From assembly GCF_046773475.1 (NCBI RefSeq), contig NZ_CP177239.1, positions 930,001 through 994,000 of the forward strand: DNA of 64,000 nt, given 5' to 3'. A program made the position numbers and the translations under genes. Of this stretch, positions 1 through 8,445 are shown piece after piece (position 1 is the stretch's first letter; each line of letters starts with the position of its first letter). This DNA is from Nitratireductor aquimarinus (GTDB taxonomy: Bacteria; Pseudomonadota; Alphaproteobacteria; Rhizobiales; Rhizobiaceae). A model generated the notes under the pieces. That model ran no database searches and was not told the origin of the DNA. It saw only the letters and a list, made by a program, of their open reading frames with translations.

Positions 1-1280
1 CCCGCACTTTCCGGCTTGTTGGGGTTGATCGCAAAACGCTGGCCGATCTCGACGGGATCACGCACGGAGAGCCCCCCGCCGCGATCCGCGACGGTGACCC
101 GCGCCCGTTCGCCATGGCTCGATACGCCAAGCGCGATGGGCGGCTTTCCATGGGCGTGCGCGTTGTTCAAAAGGTTCTTCACGGCTTCCCCCAGACTGAA
201 CGCATCGCCGCGCACCATCACCGGTTCTTCCGGCAAGTCGAGACGGATGCGCGATCTGCCGCCACCCGCAAGCTGCGTGAACTCGCGTTCAGCGTCGACA
301 GCGATGCGCCGCAGGTCGAGCGGCTCCAGCGGTGCGGTGTCGGCGCGGTGTGTCACCAGCGCATGGCTGAGCAACTGGTCGGTCAGCCGGTTCAGCCCTA
401 TGGCGCGGCTGCGGATGCGTCGGTGCAGCACCTTCAGGCGCTTTGGATCATCCTCGTCCAGCGCCAGCTCGCTATGCGCCCGCAGAGCCGTGATCGAGGT
501 GCGTATCTGATGCGCGGAATCGGCCACATAGTCCTGCATGGCGCGCACCCGCCGGTCGAGCCGCCCCATGAAGCGGTTGATGGAGGCGACCAGCGCCGAC
601 ACCTCGTCCGGCGCATGCATGGAAAAGGGCGAGAGGTCGAGCGGATCGCGTTCGAGGATCGCCGTTTGAATGCGCTCCAGCGGGCGCATCGCATAGCGCA
701 TGGCCAGAAGCGCCAGAACCAGAATGGCGACACCCGCACCGGCGATCACGGTGACGGCCTGTGTGGCCATGCTGCGGGCAAGCTGCTCGCGGCTTCCCGT
801 GGTGTGCGCCACGACGATGTAGATATCGCCGCTCACCGCCCGTTCGGCCAGCCTGCGCAGGGTTGCAAGCGCGCGCACCCGCTCGCCGCCAAAATCCACT
901 TCATAGGCAAGACCGCCCTCGGGGATCTCGTCAGTTTCGGGCAGCGGGAAGTCTTCATAGCCCGTCAGCGTCGCGCCATCCGGCTGCGCGACCCGGTAGA
1001 AAACGCGTTCGTCCTTGGCAAGCGAGAGAAGCTCGAACGCCGAAACGGGGATATCGACGCGCACCTCGCCTTCGATCACGAAAATGCGCTCCGCAATCTG
1101 AAGCGCCGCGCCCTGAAGCAGCCGGTCGAAGGCTTCGTTGGCCGCCTGCCGGCCATAGCCATAGGCCGCATAAATCGTCGCTGCCACGGCGAGCCCGAGC
1201 ACCAGAGTCAGAGAAATGGCCAGTCGATAGGCAATCGAAAGGCTGCGGTCGGGCGCAGCCTCGCGCCCCTGATGCGCCAT
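1..1280 (-). CDS. tctE: TctE-like sensor histidine kinase (3' end outside window)
   Basis: Membrane sensor kinase, probably sensing di/tricarboxylates for the tct transporter encoded beside it. About 426 codons are visible, reading leftward and running off the window edge, so the last part of the ATPase domain is missing. A first membrane helix lies at about residues 16-36 and a second near 180-200, enclosing a periplasmic domain of the TctE/2CSK_N kind. A HAMP-like linker follows, then the H-box with the phospho-accepting His in AHQIRT and the N-box NLLNNAHAHG. The start ATG shares one base with the stop of the response regulator gene (TGATG), which indicates translational coupling. The role as TctE rests on gene order with tctD and tctCBA. 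The ligand is inferred. Confidence 0.88.
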   Translation of the reverse strand, partial: MAHQGREAAPDRSLSIAYRLAISLTLVLGLAVAATIYAAYGYGRQAANEAFDRLLQGAALQIAERIFVIEGEVRVDIPVSAFELLSLAKDERVFYRVAQPDGATLTGYEDFPLPETDEIPEGGLAYEVDFGGERVRALATLRRLAERAVSGDIYIVVAHTTGSREQLARSMATQAVTVIAGAGVAILVLALLAMRYAMRPLERIQTAILERDPLDLSPFSMHAPDEVSALVASINRFMGRLDRRVRAMQDYVADSAHQIRTSITALRAHSELALDEDDPKRLKVLHRRIRSRAIGLNRLTDQLLSHALVTHRADTAPLEPLDLRRIAVDAEREFTQLAGGGRSRIRLDLPEEPVMVRGDAFSLGEAVKNLLNNAHAHGKPPIALGVSSHGERARVTVADRGGGLSVRDPVEIGQRFAINPNKPESA

Positions 1281-1957
1281 CAGCCGCCCGTCTCCATCGT
1301 CACCGCCTGATAGCCGAGCCCCCGTAAGGTGCGGATTTCCAGTCCGGAACCCTCGATCTTGCGCCGCAGCCGCCCGACATAGAGCTCCACCGCATTGGGA
1401 TTGCGCTCATCATCATGGCCGAAAAGGCGCAGGAGCAAATCCTCCTTGTCGAGAACACGATCCCGGTTTGTCAGGAAAATCTCCAGAAGCGTCTGCTCGC
1501 GCCGGGTCAGATCACAGGGCTGCCCGTCGATCAGAACCCGCCGCGCCGCCATGTCGAAAGTGAGTTTTCCGACCGAAAGCGTCCGGTCGGCCTCGCCGCT
1601 GCGCCGCCGGATGATGGCGCGGATGCGCGCTTCCAGCTCGCCGAGATCAAACGGCTTGATCATGTAGTCGTCCGCGCCGAGATCGAGCGCATCGATCTTG
1701 TCGTTGACCGCAAGCCGCGCTGTCAGAACCAGCACCGGGACCCGGTTTCCCGCAGCCCGCAGCGCTTTCAGAAACGCGATGCCCGACCCGTCGGGCAGGT
1801 TGATGTCCAGAATGACGAGGTCGTGATGCGTCATCGCCACGAAGTGCCTTGCGTCTTCCAGCGTCTCCGCACGATCACTCACATGACCGGCCTTTTCCAG
1901 CCTTCTTTCAATGGCTTCTGCGACATCGCGCGTGTCTTCGACGATCAAGAAATGCAT
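1280..1957 (-). CDS. tctD: OmpR-family response regulator TctD
   Basis: A 225-residue DNA-binding response regulator. The N-terminal receiver domain (about 1-115) has the acidic pair E7/D8, phosphorylation site D51 (LVILDINLPDGSG), T79 and K101. The C-terminal winged helix (about 130-222) has the OmpR-type VELYVGRLRRKI recognition segment and a GLGYQA wing. It is the first gene of a leftward pair with the kinase and is divergent from tctC. In the known TctDE systems the regulator activates tctCBA in response to citrate-like acids, and the layout here supports the same job. Nothing in it looks degenerate. Confidence 0.92.
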   Translation of the reverse strand: MHFLIVEDTRDVAEAIERRLEKAGHVSDRAETLEDARHFVAMTHHDLVILDINLPDGSGIAFLKALRAAGNRVPVLVLTARLAVNDKIDALDLGADDYMIKPFDLGELEARIRAIIRRRSGEADRTLSVGKLTFDMAARRVLIDGQPCDLTRREQTLLEIFLTNRDRVLDKEDLLLRLFGHDDERNPNAVELYVGRLRRKIEGSGLEIRTLRGLGYQAVTMETGG

Positions 1958-2128
1958 TTTTCCCGACTTTGACAGCTTTGTGACAGGGACACCCTATAGG
2001 CTCTCCATCGTCATGAGAACAATCTCATTGGCGCACCGCTCCGGTTTCCGGGAGGACAGCGGTTAAAAAACAGGTTTGAGGAGAGTTCCGTCCACCATGT
2101 GGCGGAACTGCTTAACAGGAGGAATTCC
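1958..2128. promoter_or_regulatory. tctD/tctC divergent promoter region
   Basis: This 171-base spacer separates the divergent regulator and transporter genes, so it must hold the control site for both. A TTGACA hexamer lies at 1969-1974 and a TATAGG at 1995-2000, but the 20-base gap is long for a sigma-70 promoter. TGACAG occurs twice in direct orientation (1970-1975 and 1981-1986), 11 bases apart, the sort of helical repeat OmpR-family regulators bind. A very good ribosome binding site (AGGAGGA, 2117-2123) precedes the ATG at 2129. The operator assignment is inference. Confidence 0.45.
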
Positions 2129-3103
2129 ATGAAGAAGCTGCTTGGCCTTGCGGCCGTGGTCACACTTGCGTCCAGCCTTTCGGCGTTCGCGTTCGATCCC
2201 AACAACACCGAGTGCATCGCGCCTGCAAATCCGGGCGGCGGCTGGGATTTCACCTGCCGCCAGGTTGGCAAGACGCTTCAGGACCTGAAGCTTGTTCCCG
2301 GCACCATGCAGGTCGCCAATGTCGCCGGCGGCGGCGGTGGCGTGGCCTTTGCCGAAGTCGTCGGCAAGCGGAATGACGAGAACAATCTGATTGTCGCCGC
2401 CTCCTCGGCAACCGCCACCCGTCTCGCCCAGGGCGCGTTCCCCGGCAACACGATGGATCAGGTGCGCTGGGTCGGCGCAGTCGGCGCTGATTACGGCGTG
2501 ATCGCCGTCGCCAAGGATTCGCCCATCAACACGCTCCCCGAGCTGATGGACAAGATCAAGGCGGACCCGTCCTCCGTCTCCGTGGCCGGCGGCTCTGCCG
2601 TGGGCGGCTGGGATCATCTGAAGGTTCTGATCGCCGCCTCCAAGTCCGGCATCGAGGATGTCCGTCAGGTCAAATATGTCGCCTTTGACGGTGGCGGTGA
2701 AGCCGTTACCCAGCTCCTCGCCGGCTCCGTGCAGGCGTTCACGGGCGATGCCTCGGAAGCCAAGGGCTTCGTCGATTCCGGCGACATCAAGGTCATTGCC
2801 GTCATGGCGCCCGAGCGTCTTGAAGGCGATTTCTCCTCCTTCCCCACGGCCAAGGAACAGGGCATCGACGTGATCGGTGCGAACTGGCGCGGCTTCTATG
2901 CCCCCGGCAACATGTCGGACGAAGCCTATGACTACTGGGTCGATGCCGTCAGCAAGGTCTATGCCTCTGACGAGTGGAAAGAGGTCATGGCCAACAATGG
3001 TCTCGCACCGCTCGACCTGCAGGGCGCGGAATTCCAGGCCTTCGTGAAGGAATCCATCGATTCCATCACCGATCTGTCCAAACAGATCGGCATCGTGAAG
3101 TAA
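2129..3103 (+). CDS. tctC: Tripartite tricarboxylate transporter substrate-binding protein TctC
   Basis: Periplasmic receptor of a TTT-family importer, 324 residues, the usual length. The signal peptide is a Lys pair followed by a hydrophobic stretch ending near SAFA, with the mature protein starting about residue 22. The PANPGGGWDFTCR segment is the conserved ligand-loop region of Bug/TctC receptors. The start at 2129 is preferred to an in-frame ATG at 2099 because AGGAGGA lies directly upstream and the signal peptide begins there. It is first in tctCBA and is separated from tctB by 83 bases carrying a hairpin. The substrate is probably a C4-C6 carboxylate but cannot be read from sequence. 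Confidence 0.93.
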   Translation: MKKLLGLAAVVTLASSLSAFAFDPNNTECIAPANPGGGWDFTCRQVGKTLQDLKLVPGTMQVANVAGGGGGVAFAEVVGKRNDENNLIVAASSATATRLAQGAFPGNTMDQVRWVGAVGADYGVIAVAKDSPINTLPELMDKIKADPSSVSVAGGSAVGGWDHLKVLIAASKSGIEDVRQVKYVAFDGGGEAVTQLLAGSVQAFTGDASEAKGFVDSGDIKVIAVMAPERLEGDFSSFPTAKEQGIDVIGANWRGFYAPGNMSDEAYDYWVDAVSKVYASDEWKEVMANNGLAPLDLQGAEFQAFVKESIDSITDLSKQIGIVK

Positions 3104-3121
3104 CGCACGAGCGAACCTAAT

Positions 3122-3150
3122 CGGGCCTGTCGGGACACCCCACAGGCCCG
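3122..3150 (+). other. Intercistronic hairpin after tctC
   Basis: A perfect 9-base-pair GC-rich stem (CGGGCCTGT at 3122-3130 with ACAGGCCCG at 3142-3150) encloses an 11-base loop. The following bases are AATTGTATC, not a T-run, so it is unlikely to be a full intrinsic terminator. Its place directly after the binding-protein gene and before the membrane genes fits 3'-end protection or partial attenuation that gives TctC in excess over TctAB. Confidence 0.6.
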
Positions 3151-3186
3151 AATTGTATCAAGAACAATCAGGGGAACACGTCTGTC

Positions 3187-3618
3187 ATGAGCGACCGCAT
3201 CTTCGGCGTTTTCGGTTTCCTCCTCGCCGCCTTCTATCTCTGGCAGGCGACGCAGATCGAACTGAGCTTCATATCCGATCCGTTTGGCCCCAAGGCCTTT
3301 CCCTACATGATCGGCACCGTGCTCGCGATTTCCAGCGTGGTCATTATTCTCAAGCCGGACACCGAGCCGGAATGGCCAGGCTTCGCGCGGCTGTTTGAAA
3401 TCGGCGTCGCCACCGCCGTGATGATCGCCTATGCGCTGTTCCTGAAGGAATATGGCTTCGTGCTCTGCACGGCCATCGCAGCGAGCTACCTTTCCTGGCG
3501 TCTGGGGTCGCACCCCGTTTCCGCCATCATCGCCGGCGTTGTGATCGCCGTCGGCATCTATGTCATTTTCCATCTCGTCCTGGGGCTGTCGCTTGCACGC
3601 GGCCCCTGGGGCTTCTGA
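3187..3618 (+). CDS. tctB: Tripartite tricarboxylate transporter small membrane subunit TctB
   Basis: A 143-residue, four-helix membrane protein, the usual size for TctB. Hydrophobic segments are visible at about residues 7-22, 38-54, 72-105 (two helices around a short polar turn) and 116-136. It is the second gene of the tct operon and is followed after 16 bases by tctA. Together they form the membrane part of a secondary, ion-coupled importer that takes substrate from TctC. TctB is poorly conserved in sequence, so the call rests on topology, length and position between tctC and tctA. Confidence 0.9.
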   Translation: MSDRIFGVFGFLLAAFYLWQATQIELSFISDPFGPKAFPYMIGTVLAISSVVIILKPDTEPEWPGFARLFEIGVATAVMIAYALFLKEYGFVLCTAIAASYLSWRLGSHPVSAIIAGVVIAVGIYVIFHLVLGLSLARGPWGF

Positions 3619-3634
3619 GACGGGAGGCCCTATC

Positions 3635-5170
3635 ATGGACACACTAGCCTCTTTGGCAGACGGCTTTGCCGTCGCACTGACTTGGCAGAACCTCATGCTG
3701 GCGCTGATCGGCTGCTTTCTCGGCACCATCATCGGCGCGCTGCCGGGGCTCGGCCCTTCAAACGGCGTTGCGATCCTCATACCGCTCGCCTTCACCCTCG
3801 GCCTGCCGGCCACACCGGCGCTCATCCTGCTGACCAGCGTCTATTATGGCGCGATGTATGGCGGCCGCATCTCATCGATCCTGCTCAACATTCCAGGCGA
3901 TGAACCGGCCCTCATGACAACGCTCGACGGCCATCCCATGGCCAAGGCCGGCAAGGCTGGCGAAGCGCTCGCCATCTCCGGTCTTGCATCCTTCGTCGGC
4001 GCATTCTTCGCCACCTGGGGCCTCGTCTTCCTCGCGCCGCAGCTGGTCAAGGTCGCGCTCCTGTTCGGTCCGGCCGAGTATTTCGCGCTGTTCGTGCTCG
4101 CCTTCGCCACGCTTGGCGGCATCGCCAGCCGCAATCAGGCCAAGGCGGCGCTGGCCGCGGTTCTGGGCCTTGGCATCGCCACCATCGGCGTCGATGGCCA
4201 GACCGGCGTTCCGCGCTTTTCCTTCGGCGAAGTGCATCTTTATGACGGCATCGACTTCCTCGTCGCCATTGTCGGCCTGTTCGCGCTCTCGGAAGTGTTC
4301 ATCTTCCTCGAACACCGTGCCGGCGGCGGCGCAGACGACAAGGTGGTCAAGGTGGGCCGCATCGTGCCGCCGTGGAAGATGGTGCGCGAAACCATTCCCG
4401 CCATGGGCCGTTCGACGGTCTTCGGCTTCATCGCAGGTGTTCTGCCGGGCGCCGGCGCTTCGCTCGGCTCCTTCATCTCCTACACGTTCGAGAAGCGCAT
4501 CTCCGACCGCAACGGCACGTTCGGCAAGGGTGATCCGCGCGGCGTGGCAGCGCCCGAGGCCGGCAACAACTCGGCCGCCGGCGGCGCGCTGGTGCCCATG
4601 CTGGCGCTCGGCGTTCCCGGTTCCGGCACCACCGCCGTCCTGCTCGCCATGCTGCTCGCGCTCAACATCACCCCCGGCCCCCTGCTCTTCCAGCAGAACC
4701 CGGATGTGGTCTGGGGCCTGATCGCCGCGCTCTTCATCGGCAACATCATGCTTCTGGCCATGAACCTGCCGCTGGTGTCGCTGTTCGTGCGCGTGTTGCT
4801 GATCCCGACCCGCTATCTGATGCCCGCCGTGGCGATGATCTCCTTCGTCGGCATCTACGGCATTTCCGGCTCCACCTTCGACCTTCTGGTGATGATCGCC
4901 TTCGGCGTTCTGGGTTGGGTTCTGCGCAAACTCGACGTGCCGCTGGTGCCGATCATCCTCGGCGTTCTTCTGGGCGACCAGATGGAGAAGAACCTGCGCC
5001 GCGCGATGACCATTCATGACGGCGACTGGACGATGCTGTTCAACTCGTGGCTCGCCATCGGGCTCTGGTCCTTCGCCATCATCGGCTTTGTCATGCCGCT
5101 GATCGTCGGCCGCTACTTCCGGCCCAAGATCGCCGACGAGGCGATTGCCGAAGGCGCCGATCCCGATTGA
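3635..5170 (+). CDS. tctA: Tripartite tricarboxylate transporter large permease TctA
   Basis: A 511-residue permease with many hydrophobic helices. It carries the family's Gly/Pro-rich segments GALPGLGPSNG near residue 35 and LGVPGSGTTAVLL near residue 330, and the conserved YGGRISSILLNIPG region. The start is ATG 3635 behind GGGAGG; an in-frame ATG upstream at 3560 would lie inside tctB and adds non-family sequence. It is last in tctCBA and catalyses ion-coupled uptake of the carboxylate delivered by TctC. A hairpin overlaps its stop codon. Confidence 0.95.
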   Translation: MDTLASLADGFAVALTWQNLMLALIGCFLGTIIGALPGLGPSNGVAILIPLAFTLGLPATPALILLTSVYYGAMYGGRISSILLNIPGDEPALMTTLDGHPMAKAGKAGEALAISGLASFVGAFFATWGLVFLAPQLVKVALLFGPAEYFALFVLAFATLGGIASRNQAKAALAAVLGLGIATIGVDGQTGVPRFSFGEVHLYDGIDFLVAIVGLFALSEVFIFLEHRAGGGADDKVVKVGRIVPPWKMVRETIPAMGRSTVFGFIAGVLPGAGASLGSFISYTFEKRISDRNGTFGKGDPRGVAAPEAGNNSAAGGALVPMLALGVPGSGTTAVLLAMLLALNITPGPLLFQQNPDVVWGLIAALFIGNIMLLAMNLPLVSLFVRVLLIPTRYLMPAVAMISFVGIYGISGSTFDLLVMIAFGVLGWVLRKLDVPLVPIILGVLLGDQMEKNLRRAMTIHDGDWTMLFNSWLAIGLWSFAIIGFVMPLIVGRYFRPKIADEAIAEGADPD

Positions 5171-5177
5171 TCGGCGC
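5154..5177. terminator. Hairpin at the tctA stop, between convergent genes
   Basis: A perfect 9-base-pair stem, GCGCCGATC (5154-5162) with GATCGGCGC (5169-5177), has a 6-base loop and contains the tctA stop codon. It lies between convergent tctA and the EamA gene, where a bidirectional transcription stop is expected. There is no strong T-run on either side, so intrinsic termination is uncertain. Confidence 0.45.
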
Positions 5178-5186
5178 TTACAGGCT

Positions 5187-6074
5187 TCAACTGCCAGAGG
5201 CGGCGTGGCTTCTCAGCCGCGCCGTCCTCAATGTGAGAAACGCAGTGGCCGAAACGATGATGGCCGCGCCGATCACCGTGTTGAGGCTGGGCACCTCACC
5301 GAAGAAGACATAGCCCACCACGCCCGACAGGATCAGGCTCGAATAGCCGAGTGGTCCGAGAAACCCCGCATCGCCAAGCCAGTGCGCCCGCAGAAAACAG
5401 AACTGCGCGGCCTGCGAGAAGATGCCGACGGCCAGCAGAAACGGCCAGTGACCGGCCGCCACGTCCTGCCAGCCCGAAATGGCCGGCCAGGCGGTGATCA
5501 GCGCCAGACCGCCCGTATAGAACAGCATCATCACCACCGGCGGCGTGCCCTTGAGCTGACGCGTGACGATGATCGCCCCCGTGCCTGCCAGAACGGCGGC
5601 CAGCGCCGCGAGCAGGGCCGGCGTCCATTCCACATTGCCGGGGCTTGCGGCGATGAACGCGCCGACGAGCCCCAGCCCCGCCGCAAGCCAGCGCGAACCG
5701 GACACCGCCTCGCGCAGGATCAGCGCGGAAAGCGCCACCAGCACGACGGGCCGCGTGAAATTCATGGTCATGTAAAGCGCCAGCGGCAGATGCGCGACGG
5801 CGTAGAAGCCGCCCGTCAGCGCCACAGCCGACAGGAACACCCGGAACAGATGCAGCGGAACGCGGTCGATCGACCACAGAACCTGCCGCTGACGCGCCAG
5901 CCACGGCAGGATCAGGCAGAACCCGACCAGTGCCCTGAGAAAAACGAGTTGCCACGGCGGATAGCCCGCGCCCAGCGCCTTGACGATGGATATGGCCCAG
6001 ATGTTGAGGCCCATATCCGCCAGAAGCCAGGCCCCGGCGCGCAGATTGTCCTTTGCCGTGGCAGGCGCACTCAC
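5187..6074 (-). CDS. EamA/DMT-family membrane transporter
   Basis: A 295-residue protein with about ten hydrophobic helices and the internal two-fold repeat of EamA (drug/metabolite) transporters: PWQLVFLRALVGF in the first half and EVPSLNTVIGAAIIV in the second. Its ATG overlaps the stop of the PIG-L deacetylase gene by four bases (ATGA), so the two are translationally coupled and belong to the leftward arm headed by the ROK regulator. A plausible job is export of a by-product or overflow metabolite of that pathway. The substrate cannot be predicted from this family. Confidence 0.85.
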   Translation of the reverse strand: MSAPATAKDNLRAGAWLLADMGLNIWAISIVKALGAGYPPWQLVFLRALVGFCLILPWLARQRQVLWSIDRVPLHLFRVFLSAVALTGGFYAVAHLPLALYMTMNFTRPVVLVALSALILREAVSGSRWLAAGLGLVGAFIAASPGNVEWTPALLAALAAVLAGTGAIIVTRQLKGTPPVVMMLFYTGGLALITAWPAISGWQDVAAGHWPFLLAVGIFSQAAQFCFLRAHWLGDAGFLGPLGYSSLILSGVVGYVFFGEVPSLNTVIGAAIIVSATAFLTLRTARLRSHAASGS

Positions 6075-8425
6075 GGCCGCGCCAGAAGGTTCGCCATCAG
6101 GCGGAACGCGCCGGGCACCAGTTTCTCCATCTGGTGATGCAGGATCAGCGCCGCATGGGTGTGCCGCCCCTTGCCGATCCGCGCCGAGAGAAGCGCGCCC
6201 TGATGCACATCCTCTTCCGGGTCGGCCATGGACAGAAGCGGTTCATAGGCCTCGTCCCAGCTCTTGGCGAAATAGAGCCCGCGCTCCTTGTGCCAGTCCT
6301 TCCAGTCCTCATCCGTGATGCGGTTCGGCGTGTTGAGCAGCGGATGTCCGGGCGCGAGATGGGTCACCTCGGCATTCTCATCCGTCACCCGCCAGCGCAG
6401 CGACGGTTTGCCGATCTCCAGCCGGCGCGGCGGCACCGTCTCCGGATCCCACGCATCCCACGGGCGGTGATAGAGCGTGACCAGATTGCCGCCATCCTCG
6501 ACCCAGGCTTTCACCGCGGGCATCGCTTCTTTAAGCGCCGGACGGGCGCGCATGGCGAAAATGCCCACCACCAGCGTGTCGATGTCCTTCAGCCCCTCAG
6601 CCGTCAGCGCCTCATCACTCATGTCGGTGACATCGAGGCCGAGCGCGCGCAGCCACAGTCCGACGCGGTCATTGCCGCCGCCCACATAGCCGACACGCAC
6701 ATCCGGCAGCGCCACGTCGAGCACCCGCACGGAGAGCTTGGCCGGAAAGGCGCGCGCCCGCGCGCCGATATGCGGATAATCGAACCGGTGAACCGTTTCG
6801 GCCGTCTGACCGTCAATCTCCAGCGGCAGCTCATAAAGCCCCGGCGCGATGGCCTCAGGCGCTGTAACCCGCAAGCCGCCCGTCACCGACGATGCAGTCC
6901 AGCCGTCCGGCAGTTCCAGCGCGGTTTCCGCCTGTGCCGGATGGAGTTCCGAAACACGCAGATCGATCGTGCGCGCGCTGGCTGCAACATTGATCAGCGC
7001 CCGGTCAGGCGCAAGCGTGGCCGAGCGCGCGGGCAGAACCACCGGCGCGCGCTCGAGCGGCAGGAGCGTTTCCGCCGAAACCCCGTCAATGGTCACGCCC
7101 ACACGCACCGCAGGCAGGCGCGCCCTGCCCGGCAGATAATGCGCGGGATAGCAGTCGGTGGGTTGCGCATCCTCCGGCACATGGACGAGGCCATCGGCAG
7201 CGCGCCAGCCCTCCGGCACGACGGGCGTCACTTCCGCCACGGGTCCGGCGCTCTCGATGGTCAGCGCCACGCTCTCGCCAGGGCGCAGAATGTCGCGCTC
7301 AAGTGCAGCGCGCACCTGCACCCCGCTTGCGATCCGCATCACGTGCGAAAGCTGAACTTCCTTGGCGGCAAGGCGGTGCTGCACCTCGTCATGGGCGTGC
7401 GCCGGGCAGGCATCGCGCGCCTCGCGAACGGCCCTGAGTGCCGAGGCTGCCTTTCGCGCCACGCTCTCCCTGTTCGGGAAAGCGGCAATGGCCGCCATGC
7501 AGGCCTCATGCGCAGTTACAAGTTGCGCGGCGATTTCCGGCGCACCGGCAAACGCCGCCAGATCGATCAGCGTGACCGGCAGGCCGTCCGTCACGCTGTC
7601 ATCCGGGCCGGAAACCTCCGAGCGCACCAGATGGAGCGGCCAGTCGTTCGGCGCGCCATGCGCGACCCAGCGGCCCATGCCCTGCGTGCGATGGAACACG
7701 CGTGACTGCTCGCCGATCTGCGCCCAGCTCCAGCCCGTCACCGGGTCTTCGCCGCCGCCTTTCACCGTCAGCGTGGCGCTCGGTGGCGGCAGATCGTCAT
7801 CATAGGCGTCGCCCGCACCGGACCATGCCGGCAGATAGAGCTTCTTCACCTGCCATACCGGCAGATCCACATCGGGAAACGCCGGATCAGCCGCCGCTTC
7901 CATCACCGCATGCGCCAGTTCCGTCATCGCCCGGTGATGGCCGTGCTGGCCCGGAATGTCGAGGAAAGTCGGACAGATGATGTCCGGGCGTTCGGTGCGT
8001 ATGATCTCGACGAAACGCTTCAGCGTGCGTTCACGTCCCCATTTGCCCAGCGTTTCCTTGCCGCTCTTGGAGAAACCGAAATCGAAGACGGCGTCGTCCG
8101 GCGTTTCGGAAAGCCAGTAGAGATTGAGGTTCAGCACATCGGCGGCGCGCTCCATCTCGGCAGTGCGCACCACACCCAGATCATGCGTGACTTCCGAGCC
8201 GATGGCGTTCTGCCCGCCCTCGCCGCGATTGGCGCAGGCGAATGACAGCGCCACGCCGTCCCGCAGCCCGAGTGCTGCCAGCATCTCGGATGTCTCGTCA
8301 TCGGGGTGCGCACCCGTGTTCATGAAGGAGACGCAGGATTTCAGCGGCGCCAGCGCGCGCCACAGCTGGACGATACGCGGGTTGCGCATCTGCGCGTCAA
8401 TACGCTCCTGATCGGACAAGGGCAT
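6071..8425 (-). CDS. Large PIG-L family deacetylase with C-terminal amidotransferase-like domain
   Basis: A 784-residue protein with no signal peptide, so probably cytoplasmic. The N-terminal LmbE/PIG-L domain (about 1-250) has the zinc motif AHPDDE (near residue 34) and HGHH near 165; this family removes acetyl groups from GlcNAc-type substrates. A beta-rich middle section (about 300-560) resembles an accessory domain. The last 200 residues (VGYVGGGND, VEDGGNLVTLYHRP, GKGRHTHAALILHHQ) resemble a class-I-glutamine-amidotransferase-like fold as in trehalose-utilisation-type proteins. GGGAGG precedes the ATG at 8425. Most PIG-L enzymes are 220-300 residues, so this is a multidomain version. It lies between the ROK regulator and the EamA transporter. 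Confidence 0.82.
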   Translation of the reverse strand: MPLSDQERIDAQMRNPRIVQLWRALAPLKSCVSFMNTGAHPDDETSEMLAALGLRDGVALSFACANRGEGGQNAIGSEVTHDLGVVRTAEMERAADVLNLNLYWLSETPDDAVFDFGFSKSGKETLGKWGRERTLKRFVEIIRTERPDIICPTFLDIPGQHGHHRAMTELAHAVMEAAADPAFPDVDLPVWQVKKLYLPAWSGAGDAYDDDLPPPSATLTVKGGGEDPVTGWSWAQIGEQSRVFHRTQGMGRWVAHGAPNDWPLHLVRSEVSGPDDSVTDGLPVTLIDLAAFAGAPEIAAQLVTAHEACMAAIAAFPNRESVARKAASALRAVREARDACPAHAHDEVQHRLAAKEVQLSHVMRIASGVQVRAALERDILRPGESVALTIESAGPVAEVTPVVPEGWRAADGLVHVPEDAQPTDCYPAHYLPGRARLPAVRVGVTIDGVSAETLLPLERAPVVLPARSATLAPDRALINVAASARTIDLRVSELHPAQAETALELPDGWTASSVTGGLRVTAPEAIAPGLYELPLEIDGQTAETVHRFDYPHIGARARAFPAKLSVRVLDVALPDVRVGYVGGGNDRVGLWLRALGLDVTDMSDEALTAEGLKDIDTLVVGIFAMRARPALKEAMPAVKAWVEDGGNLVTLYHRPWDAWDPETVPPRRLEIGKPSLRWRVTDENAEVTHLAPGHPLLNTPNRITDEDWKDWHKERGLYFAKSWDEAYEPLLSMADPEEDVHQGALLSARIGKGRHTHAALILHHQMEKLVPGAFRLMANLLARP

Positions 8426-8445
8426 TCCAAACCTCCCGGAAATTA

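Noticed and set aside
1958..2010. A firm sigma-70 promoter call for tctC (TTGACA ... TATAGG)
   Set aside because: The 20-base spacing is outside the usual 16-18, so it was listed only as a possible element of the divergent region.
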